Assembly: GCA_949948785.1 (NCBI GenBank)
Contig: CATLGX010000006.1
Location: 1-53,371, forward strand
Source of the DNA: an uncultured Christensenella sp.
GTDB taxonomy: Bacteria > Bacillota > Clostridia > Christensenellales > Pumilibacteraceae
Direction: 5' to 3'
Length of the DNA stretch: 53,371 nucleotides
Of the stretch, positions 35,753 through 42,467 are shown one piece after another. The position numbers and the translations under genes are program-made. The notes beneath the pieces are model-generated. The model was not told the origin of the DNA. It saw nothing but the letters and a program-made list of their open reading frames with translations, and ran no database searches. How positions within the stretch are numbered: the stretch's first letter is position 1; the number at the start of each line of letters is the position of its first letter.

Positions 35753-36820
35753 ATGCCGTTTAAACAAAGATTGACAATAACAATAATAAGCGCAGTCGTT
35801 TCCGCCGCGATAATCGTTACGGCAGCTTTTTTGATGCGCGGTTGGGGCGCTTTTACGCAAACAGTCATTTACGGACTTGCGTCTGTTTTTCTTATAGGCA
35901 GTATCGTCCTTTGCGCGCTTAAAAAAGATAAACTGCTTAAATCCGCGTTTGTGTTTTTGCTGTGCGTTGCCGTCGTTTATATAGCGCTCGTCGTAACCAA
36001 TACGGTTGCGGGTCTCGATAAATACAAAGACGACGGAGACAAACTCGACTATATAGTCGAACTTATCAAGAGTACGGGCGGTTGGGGAATGACGGTGTTC
36101 GTAATACTGCAAATTTTGCAAGTACTCGTTCTTCCGCTTCCGGCTGTTCTGTGCTACGTTTCGGGCGTTCGAATTTGGGGCGCGTGGCCTGCGTTCGGAT
36201 TGGCATGTTTGGGAGTATTCGTCGGCTCGATGCTGTGCTTTGTGATAGGCCGATACGCCGGCAAAAAAGCGGCATATTGGATAGCGGGCAAAGAAACGGT
36301 AGACAAGTATGCCGACATCATAGGCTCGAAAGGTAAAGCGCCGTTTATCATAATGCAGATACTGCCGTTCTTTCCCGACGATATACTATGTATAATAGCG
36401 GGGCTCAGCAGTATGAGTTTACCGTTTTTTACGGTCGTAATGCTTACAGTGCGTCCCGCCGTTATCGCCGTGTATTGCTTTCTCGGAAGCGGTAATATTA
36501 TACCGTTCGGCGGTTGGGGGATTCCCGTATGGATAGCGATATTTGCGGTGTGCATAGTCGCCGCCGTTCTCGTGATAAAATATCAGGATAAAATCTACGC
36601 GTTTTTCAAGCGCAAGTTCCGCAAGCACGACGTGCAAGCCGCCGTATGCGACGGTGCCGTCGATTGCGCGCCTTCGGCGGATGACGCTGATGCGGACGCA
36701 GTGCGCGTCGGGATGAGTAACGCCGTTGCGGGGAGTTGCGTGGATACGGCGGAAAAAGAAAAACCGCCGACCGAAAACAGTACGGCGGAATCCGAAAATA
36801 CGGACGATAACAACGGTTAA
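35753..36820 (+). CDS. TVP38/TMEM64 (VTT-domain) membrane protein
   Basis: 355 residues, about seven membrane segments. The VTT core has FVIGRYAGKKAAYWIAG and the re-entrant region ILPFFPDDILCIIAGLSSMSLPFF, typical of TVP38/DedA-like proteins, some of which move lipids across membranes. Two extra N-terminal helices precede the core. The last ~60 residues form an acidic, probably disordered tail (rich in Asp, Glu, Ala). The stop codon overlaps that of the convergent DUF6062 gene inside a single TTAA. Confidence 0.85.
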   Translation: MPFKQRLTITIISAVVSAAIIVTAAFLMRGWGAFTQTVIYGLASVFLIGSIVLCALKKDKLLKSAFVFLLCVAVVYIALVVTNTVAGLDKYKDDGDKLDYIVELIKSTGGWGMTVFVILQILQVLVLPLPAVLCYVSGVRIWGAWPAFGLACLGVFVGSMLCFVIGRYAGKKAAYWIAGKETVDKYADIIGSKGKAPFIIMQILPFFPDDILCIIAGLSSMSLPFFTVVMLTVRPAVIAVYCFLGSGNIIPFGGWGIPVWIAIFAVCIVAAVLVIKYQDKIYAFFKRKFRKHDVQAAVCDGAVDCAPSADDADADAVRVGMSNAVAGSCVDTAEKEKPPTENSTAESENTDDNNG

Positions 36821-37479
36821 ATTTTTTTGCTTGTTAAAAGTCGTAAGGCGCGCGGAATAGATTGCGGGTTGGGTCTGTCCGAGCTTTTATGGTCGAAACA
36901 GTCGGCAAACGCGCGCAAATCGGCTTCGGTCCCGTCAAGTTCGGCTTTAAGTCCGTTGCACAGTGCCGCGGCGAATGCTGCGATATTTTTTCCCGCATGT
37001 TCGGCGGAATACAAAAGGGCGATTGCATGTTTGAAACAATGTTTTGCGGACGCGAACAGCTCGGAGAAATCTTTTTCGGCGGAAAACATTTGCGCGATTG
37101 TCATATAGTAGCGCGGCATGAAATCTTCGAGTTCGGAGCAGATAACGCAACCGCGGCAGGCGGAAAGTTTATCCGCCGTTTTTTTTGCCGCCTTTTTATC
37201 AACGAGCGGCGACTTTAACAGACTGCCGAGATATGCGGCGCGCGTTTCGAGTTGAAGCGCAAGCCCGAGTTTGTTTTCTCCTTCGTACAGCATGCCGGAA
37301 TGTTCTGCGCAAAACCCGAATGCGTTGGAGCGTTCTCGAAAATGCGGGTCCATAACGTTTTCGTTGAGATATGCTTTGATAAGCCGTTTTTGCTTAGCCT
37401 CGTAAATCGCGCACAAAGGACACCCGTCGCTTTCGCGGTATGCGTCCCAAACGAGCGCGGTCTGTATGTGGTATTGCAT
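36817..37479 (-). CDS. DUF6062 family protein
   Basis: 220 residues from ATG 37479, which has GGGAG six bases upstream; the frame is open further 5' but without family similarity. I recognise DUF6062 by YHIQTALVWDAYRESDGCPL, the paired cysteines DGCPLC and FGFCAEH, and CRGCVICSELEDFMPRY. The C-x2-C pairs suggest metal binding. Function unknown. Cytosolic by sequence. Convergent with the TVP38 gene and divergent from the next membrane protein. Confidence 0.82.
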   Translation of the reverse strand: MQYHIQTALVWDAYRESDGCPLCAIYEAKQKRLIKAYLNENVMDPHFRERSNAFGFCAEHSGMLYEGENKLGLALQLETRAAYLGSLLKSPLVDKKAAKKTADKLSACRGCVICSELEDFMPRYYMTIAQMFSAEKDFSELFASAKHCFKHAIALLYSAEHAGKNIAAFAAALCNGLKAELDGTEADLRAFADCFDHKSSDRPNPQSIPRALRLLTSKKI

Positions 37480-37581
37480 ATTTACTCCCGATGTAAAATA
37501 TAATGGTTTAATCGGTGCGGCGAGCCTTTTTGCATGCCGTCTCCGACTATTATACCACGATTTTCGCAATCGGGCAAGACT

Positions 37582-38277
37582 ATGGCAGAATATAATACGG
37601 GAGCACATTTCATATCGCGCAAGAGAAGGGGCGGCGGCGGACGAAAAGCGTTCGGCGTTATTGTAACGGTGCTGTTGATTTTGACGGCGGCAATTTGTCT
37701 CTTGGTGGTGTTGCTTCCCAAAGCGACGGAGCGCGACGCGTCGGACAGCGTTGCGTTCGGCGGCAAAAAATTTTATTTTCTCGCAACGTCGGAGAGCGAC
37801 GACAGAGCTTCGGCTCTTACCGCGGCGCAAAATACCGCGGCACGGGGCGGGGCGGGATACGTGTATAACGACGGAAAGTATAAAACGATTGCCGCCGCGT
37901 ATAAGAATAAAGCGGACGCGGACGCGCTCGCCGGCGTAAACGACGGCGCGTTCTGCGCTGAATATTCCGTACCGGCATGCAATCTTTCGGGCGGCGACCT
38001 CAAAGCGGCGCGCTATCTCGTCGGCGAATGGTTCGATTCGCTGTACAACGCCGCTTCCGAGCTTGAACGCAGCAATATAACCGAAGCGCAAGCCGAGCGC
38101 GTCGCAAAAACCGCATGCGTCAGGCTGTCGAGGCTTGCAGACGGCGCAAAATCCGTTTCGATTCGTCGTGCGATAGAAAAATCCGCCGACTATTCTCCGC
38201 CGAGCGGAATAACGGTCAAATCGTATATCCGATATGTCTCGGTCGCCGCCGTAGTCGCCCTCGGCGAGGCTCTGTAA
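37582..38277 (+). CDS. Membrane protein with SPOR-like extracytoplasmic region (hypothetical)
   Basis: 231 residues from ATG 37582. A basic cytoplasmic start (RKRRGGGGRK) precedes one membrane helix (about 22-46) and an external domain. Residues 60-120 (FYFLATSESDDRASALTAAQ...GKYKTIAAAYKNKADADAL) have the paired beta-alpha pattern of SPOR domains, which bind denuded peptidoglycan. That match is by eye and weak. The rest is helical. An earlier in-frame ATG (37534) is possible. Confidence 0.65.
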   Translation: MAEYNTGAHFISRKRRGGGGRKAFGVIVTVLLILTAAICLLVVLLPKATERDASDSVAFGGKKFYFLATSESDDRASALTAAQNTAARGGAGYVYNDGKYKTIAAAYKNKADADALAGVNDGAFCAEYSVPACNLSGGDLKAARYLVGEWFDSLYNAASELERSNITEAQAERVAKTACVRLSRLADGAKSVSIRRAIEKSADYSPPSGITVKSYIRYVSVAAVVALGEAL

Positions 38278-38308
38278 TTAAAAATTATATGCGATTACAG
38301 TGTGTGAA

Positions 38309-39058
38309 TCAATATCGTTGTATGGTATAATCGACATCTAATCCGTATTGAAAACCGTAACGTTTTGTTCCGCAATGATTGCAGCTGAAAGTTTTTACGT
38401 TTACGTTATGATTACCGTCATGTTCTCTTAAATAGTACATGTTAATGTCTGACGAATTACCGTTTCCGTCGCTTACATATCCTACTTTTTGACTGTGCTT
38501 AGTATAGTATTTGATTTTTTCGGTAGACGTCTTTTCCGAATCGATTTCGGTTAATACTCGACCGCAGTTTTTGCATTTTTTTATTTTAAGAATTAAAAGC
38601 GCACTTATAAAGCAGAGCGCTGCCGCAAAATAATGCGATATTAAAGACATTTCAAAAATTGGAAATACGGTTGCCGATAAAATGAACATAGTTCCGAGTA
38701 TAGACATTGGAAGAGCGGTAAATATGTTAAGTATATATTTTTTGTTATTACCGTACGCAATTATCGGGAACGGTTTGATTATAAAGCCAATCATTCCCAA
38801 TATATCGCCGATTTTACTGATTATCGAACTGGTCGAAAAGAATAAATCGTCTAACCAACCCCCTAAAATTCCGTATAAATACAGATATAAAATGAAATCG
38901 ACAATCGAACATATGATTATCGCGCTTATGTCGTTGTTGAGTTCGAGAAGCGTTACGGGGAAGGCTATAAAAACACCTAAAATGAACCAATTTAAAAGTA
39001 CTCCCAAAACCATAATCGCAATGGATTTTGCGGATATTTCGGTTGTGTTATTTTCCAT
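38309..39058 (-). CDS. Unknown membrane protein with C-terminal zinc-ribbon
   Basis: 249 residues. Four to five hydrophobic segments occupy the first ~165 residues. The soluble C-terminus has CKNC and CNHC pairs about 60 residues apart, a split zinc-ribbon. Not recognised. Visibly more AT-rich than the flanking genes, suggesting transfer. It starts 9 bases after the upstream small gene and is controlled by the same XRE-regulated promoter. Confidence 0.75.
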   Translation of the reverse strand: MENNTTEISAKSIAIMVLGVLLNWFILGVFIAFPVTLLELNNDISAIIICSIVDFILYLYLYGILGGWLDDLFFSTSSIISKIGDILGMIGFIIKPFPIIAYGNNKKYILNIFTALPMSILGTMFILSATVFPIFEMSLISHYFAAALCFISALLILKIKKCKNCGRVLTEIDSEKTSTEKIKYYTKHSQKVGYVSDGNGNSSDINMYYLREHDGNHNVNVKTFSCNHCGTKRYGFQYGLDVDYTIQRY

Positions 39059-39067
39059 AATATAACC

Positions 39068-39325
39068 CTATTTAGTAAAAGTCATTTTTACTTGCGGGTC
39101 GTGTATCGCGTCTTTTCCCAACAACGGACGGATTAAATTAAGCAATGACGTCAATATTCCATCTTTGAAATAATTGCCGCCTTTTTCTATGTAGGTGAGA
39201 ACATATCCCTGATTTTCCCATTCCATAGCTTCGCGTTCCACCGCCGTCCAAAATGCCGCGTTATTTCGCCCGTTGAGTGTAATTGTTACGGAACCGTCTC
39301 TGTTTGTCTTGGCTTTGCGTTTCAT
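39068..39325 (-). CDS. Unknown 85-residue protein of the XRE cassette
   Basis: Starts at ATG 39325 with AGGAG upstream; the longer open frame to 39409 would run into the promoter. The N-terminus is basic (KRKAKTNRDG), followed by a beta hairpin-like DGSVTITLNG and an amphipathic region FWTAVEREAMEWENQGYVL. No membrane segment. Not recognised. First gene of a two-gene unit with the zinc-ribbon membrane protein. Confidence 0.7.
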   Translation of the reverse strand: MKRKAKTNRDGSVTITLNGRNNAAFWTAVEREAMEWENQGYVLTYIEKGGNYFKDGILTSLLNLIRPLLGKDAIHDPQVKMTFTK

Positions 39326-39380
39326 GTTTTTCTCCTGTTTCTTGTAATTTTCGATACATTTTTCAGTGTATCTATTTTCG

Positions 39381-39409
39381 ATTATATCAAGTCTTATAAG
39401 ACTTGTCAA
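39381..39409 (-). promoter_or_regulatory. Consensus promoter of the XRE-cassette effector genes
   Basis: On the minus strand TTGACA (39409-39404), a 17-bp spacer and TATAAT (39386-39381), both perfect. The spacer is occupied by a palindromic operator. Confidence 0.88.
39389..39404. promoter_or_regulatory. Palindromic operator 1 of the XRE cassette
   Basis: AAGTCTTATAAGACTT is a perfect 16-bp palindrome lying in the spacer of the leftward promoter. A second site with the same half-sites, CAAGTC-T6-GACTTG (39407-39424), lies between it and the xre -10 box. Binding of the adjacent XRE protein would block both divergent promoters. Confidence 0.8.
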
Positions 39410-39424
39410 GTCTTTTTTGACTTG
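39407..39424. promoter_or_regulatory. Operator 2 of the XRE cassette
   Basis: Inverted repeat CAAGTC/GACTTG around six T, sharing the AAGTC half-site of operator 1. It overlaps the -35 position of the rightward xre promoter and the -35 box of the leftward one, allowing autoregulation. Confidence 0.75.
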
Positions 39425-39443
39425 CGCAAGGTATAATATTTAT

Positions 39444-39644
39444 ATGGAATTTTCTAAAAGATTAAAAGAGCTTCGTGCTGCCGCAAATCTGAGCCAAATG
39501 GACTTATCGATAAAGACGGGGATAAGTCAATCCGCAATTGCAAAATGGGAGCTTGAAAAGACGGAGCCGACGGCTTCCGCAATTATTACGCTTGCGCGCT
39601 TTTTTAATGAATCGACAGACTATTTATTGGGTTTGATTGATTAA
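39444..39644 (+). CDS. XRE-family HTH transcriptional regulator
   Basis: 66 residues, a bare helix-turn-helix: KRLKELRAAANLSQMDLSIK then TGISQSAIAKWELEKTEPT and STDYLLGLID, as in small Cro/C1-type repressors. The ATG lies six bases after a TATAAT (39432-39437) with no ribosome site, so the mRNA is probably leaderless. It is divergent from the two unknown genes, with two operators between them. Confidence 0.9.
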   Translation: MEFSKRLKELRAAANLSQMDLSIKTGISQSAIAKWELEKTEPTASAIITLARFFNESTDYLLGLID

Positions 39645-39743
39645 ATTGTATTCATAACATAGAATAATCGAGTAACCGAGGACGGTGTTACTTAAAATGG
39701 GGCAGGGTATTCAAATTATTCTAAATACAATGTGTATTCATGT

Positions 39744-39764
39744 AGTTAGCGGTGGCTAACTTTT
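39744..39764 (+). terminator. Probable weak terminator after xre
   Basis: AGTTAGC (39744-39750) pairs with GCTAACT (39755-39761) around GGTG, followed by a short TTT. It lies about 100 bases after the xre stop. Confidence 0.45.
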
Positions 39765-39785
39765 GATTAAAAAAGGCGGTAATAC

Positions 39786-39814
39786 TTGAAATGCGTCGAA
39801 AAATATGTTAAAAT
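39786..39814 (+). promoter_or_regulatory. Promoter of the hydrogenase operon
   Basis: TTGAAA (39786-39791), 17-bp spacer, TAAAAT (39809-39814), giving a leader of about 80 bases before the NuoE-like gene, which has a TAAGGAG ribosome site. Confidence 0.75.
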
Positions 39815-39901
39815 CATTTCGTACGGCGTAAACGCGGTTTGGATTGTCGGTTTCGTATCGGCTCGGGCGCGCCGCGATAAAATTTAAGGAGCATACATAA
39901 T

Positions 39902-40369
39902 ATGACCGAAGAAAAGGATAAACAGTTCGGCGAGGTTTTGGAAAGTCTAAAAGACGTGCCGGGCCCCGTTATGATGGCGATGCAAAAAGCGCAGGAGATA
40001 TACGGGTATCTTCCCATAGAGGTTCAACTGCGCATAGCCGATTATTTCGGCGTGCCGCTCGCTACCGTGTACGGCATTGCGACTTTTTACTCGCAGTTCC
40101 GTCTCGAACAGCCCGGTCAGATAAAGATAGCTGTCTGCCTCGGCACGGCATGCTACGTAAAAGGCAGCGGCGGGGTAATCGAGAAGTTCGGACGCATGCT
40201 CGGCGTAGAGCCGGGACATACCACGCCCGACGGCAGATTCACGCTCGAAGCGACGCGTTGCATCGGTTGTTGCGGTCTCGCGCCCGTGCTTACTGTAAAC
40301 GGCGAGGTTTACGGCAAAGTTACCGAGGACAGCGTCGACGAGATAATGGCTAAGTATAATAACGCGTAG
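39902..40369 (+). CDS. hydC: NuoE/HydC-like [2Fe-2S] subunit of electron-bifurcating hydrogenase
   Basis: 155 residues, thioredoxin-fold NuoE family. Four cysteines bind one [2Fe-2S] cluster: C-x4-C (CLGTAC) and C-x3-C (CIGCC). An N-terminal helical part (VPGPVMMAMQKAQEIYGYLP) is typical. Followed by NuoF-like and HydA genes, as in trimeric HydABC/Hnd enzymes that couple ferredoxin and NADH oxidation to H2 formation, or the reverse, in the cytosol. Confidence 0.92.
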   Translation: MTEEKDKQFGEVLESLKDVPGPVMMAMQKAQEIYGYLPIEVQLRIADYFGVPLATVYGIATFYSQFRLEQPGQIKIAVCLGTACYVKGSGGVIEKFGRMLGVEPGHTTPDGRFTLEATRCIGCCGLAPVLTVNGEVYGKVTEDSVDEIMAKYNNA

Positions 40370-40370
40370 C

Positions 40371-40493
40371 TTGAAGACGGTTGCATCGCGTGATGCAGAT
40401 TGCGTGCTTGTGCCGTGATAGTCGTGTAGTCCGTTCTACGCTTATCACGCGCGTTTAGCCGTCTGTCTGCCCGATGCGCGCCTATGTCTTCAA
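40371..40493 (+). other. Structured spacer between the NuoE-like and NuoF-like genes
   Basis: Bounded by an 8-bp inverted repeat TTGAAGAC/GTCTTCAA (40371-40378, 40486-40493). Inside are TGCATC-GCGT-GATGCA (40382-40397) and a long hairpin CGTGATA...GTGTAG-TCCGTT-CTACGC...TATCACG (40414-40449, 13 bp with one internal loop). No ORF and no T-run. The role is unknown: an inserted palindromic repeat, or an RNA element setting subunit ratios. Confidence 0.55.
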
Positions 40494-40526
40494 AACCACT
40501 TTGCGATAAGGAGCAAATACAAATAC

Positions 40527-42395
40527 ATGAAAACATTAAAAGAACTTCAAGAGATACGCGACCGCGAAAAGGGCGGTCTCGACGAGCGCTGCGAAGGCGC
40601 GACCGTTACCGAGGGCGCGCCGCGCGCGCATGTTTTGGTTTGCGGCGGTACGGGTTGCACGTCGGGCAACAGCAAGATAATTTACGATAACTTCAAGACG
40701 CTTCTCGCGGAGAAGAACGTTACGGACATAAACGTCATAATGACGGGCTGTTTCGGACTTTGTTCGAAAGGTCCCATCGTCGTCGTATATCCCGACGGTT
40801 CGTTCTATACGCACGTAAAGCCCGAGGACGTAGCCGAGATTGTCGACGCGCACCTTATCGGCGGCGCGCCCGTCGAGCGTTTGCTTCACGCCGAAAAGGA
40901 CGCAGACGGGCAGATGAAGTCCATTAACGACACCGACTTCTATAAGAGCCAGCGTCGCGTCGTGCTTCGCAACTGCGGCGTTATCGACCCCGAAAATATA
41001 GACGAATATCTCGCTCGCGACGGTTACAAGGCATATGAAAAAGCCGTGTCTACCATGACGCAGCAACAGGTCATAGACGAAATCAAAAAGAGCGGTTTGC
41101 GCGGCAGAGGCGGCGCGGGCTTCCCGACGGGCATGAAGTGGCAGTTTACTCACGACGCGCCCGGCACGGACAAATACGTCGCTTGCAACGCCGACGAGGG
41201 CGACCCCGGCGCGTTCATGGACAGGTCGCTTCTCGAAGGCGACCCGCACGCCGTCATCGAAGCAATGATGATAGCGGGCTATGCCGTAGGCGCGGAGCGC
41301 GGCGTAATTTACGTTCGTGCAGAGTACCCGATAGCCGTTCACCGTCTCGAAGTTGCAATCAAGCAGGCGCACGAGTACGGCATACTCGGCGACAACGCTT
41401 TGGGTCTCGGACACAAGTTCGAACTCGAACTCCGTCTCGGCGCGGGCGCGTTCGTATGCGGCGAGGAGACTGCGCTTCTCAATTCGTCGGAAGGCAAGCG
41501 CGGCGAGCCGCGTCAGCGTCCGCCGTTCCCCGCGGTCAAAGGCTTGTTCGGCAAGCCGACGCTCATCAATAACGTCGAGACTTACGGCAACATTACTCAG
41601 ATTATACTCAACGGCGCGGACTGGTTTGCGAGCGTCGGAACTGAAAAGAGCAAGGGCACCAAGGTGTTCGCGCTCGGCGGCAAGCTCGAAAACGTCGGTC
41701 TTGTGGAAATACCGATGGGCACGACGCTCCGCACTATCGTCGAGGATATCGGCGGCGGTTGCCCGCACGGCAAAAAATTCAAAGCGGCGCAGACGGGCGG
41801 ACCGTCGGGCGGTTGCATACCCGCGTCGCTCATAGACACGCCCATAGATTACGACAGCCTTATGGCTATCGGTTCGATGATGGGGTCGGGCGGACTTATC
41901 GTCATGGACGAGGATAACTGTATGGTCGACATCGCCAAGTTCTTCCTCGAATTCACTGTTGACGAGTCGTGCGGCAAGTGCACGCCCTGCCGAATCGGCA
42001 ACAAACGCCTTTTGGAAATGCTCGATAAGGTTACAAAAGGCGAGGCGACGCTCGAAGACCTCGATAAGATGGAAGAGCTTTGCTACTACATAAAGGAAAA
42101 CTCGCTTTGCGGACTCGGTCAGACCGCGCCCAACCCCGTGCTTTCTACGCTTCGCTATTTCCGCGACGAGTACGAGGCGCACTGCAACGGTAAGTGCCCC
42201 GCGGGCGTATGCAAGGCGCTCGTCAGCTATAAAGTCGACCCCGAAAAATGTATCGGTTGCACGATATGCGCGCGCAACTGTCCCGTCGGCGCGATATCCG
42301 GCTCCGTTAAGCAAACGCATTCCATCGACCCTAAAAAGTGCATTAAGTGCGGTGTGTGCGCGTCCAAGTGTCCCAAGGGCGCAATATCCAAATAA
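40527..42395 (+). CDS. hydB: NuoF/HydB-like NADH-binding subunit of [FeFe]-hydrogenase complex
   Basis: 622 residues. Order: N-terminal thioredoxin-like [2Fe-2S] domain (about 30-125, CGGTGCTSGN and CFGLC), FMN/NADH-binding NuoF core with GRGGAGFPTGMKW and CNADEGDPGAFMDR, SLBB domain, a [4Fe-4S] site ESCGKCTPCR, and a C-terminal two-cluster ferredoxin (CIGCTICARNCP, CIKCGVCASKCP). This full set is the architecture of HydB/HndC and not of respiratory NuoF. It probably carries the bifurcating flavin site. Ribosome site AAGGAG. Confidence 0.93.
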   Translation: MKTLKELQEIRDREKGGLDERCEGATVTEGAPRAHVLVCGGTGCTSGNSKIIYDNFKTLLAEKNVTDINVIMTGCFGLCSKGPIVVVYPDGSFYTHVKPEDVAEIVDAHLIGGAPVERLLHAEKDADGQMKSINDTDFYKSQRRVVLRNCGVIDPENIDEYLARDGYKAYEKAVSTMTQQQVIDEIKKSGLRGRGGAGFPTGMKWQFTHDAPGTDKYVACNADEGDPGAFMDRSLLEGDPHAVIEAMMIAGYAVGAERGVIYVRAEYPIAVHRLEVAIKQAHEYGILGDNALGLGHKFELELRLGAGAFVCGEETALLNSSEGKRGEPRQRPPFPAVKGLFGKPTLINNVETYGNITQIILNGADWFASVGTEKSKGTKVFALGGKLENVGLVEIPMGTTLRTIVEDIGGGCPHGKKFKAAQTGGPSGGCIPASLIDTPIDYDSLMAIGSMMGSGGLIVMDEDNCMVDIAKFFLEFTVDESCGKCTPCRIGNKRLLEMLDKVTKGEATLEDLDKMEELCYYIKENSLCGLGQTAPNPVLSTLRYFRDEYEAHCNGKCPAGVCKALVSYKVDPEKCIGCTICARNCPVGAISGSVKQTHSIDPKKCIKCGVCASKCPKGAISK

Positions 42396-42467
42396 CGTCG
42401 TATGCGTTAACACCTAATTTATTAGCGCGCAATTCGCACATAATATACAAGGAGAAACATAGTAAAT

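Noticed and set aside
37480-38091. N-terminal extension of the DUF6062 frame on the minus strand
   Set aside because: The extension overlaps a divergent gene, lacks family similarity, and a good ribosome site precedes the internal ATG at 37479.
39326-39409. Longer N-terminus for the 85-residue cassette protein
   Set aside because: It would run through the mapped -10 and operator; the internal ATG 39325 has a proper ribosome site.
40536-42413. 625-codon minus-strand frame opposite the NuoF-like gene
   Set aside because: Exact antisense of a strongly conserved gene; the translation has no recognisable domain. The 505-codon frame opposite hydA (42672-44189) is rejected for the same reason.
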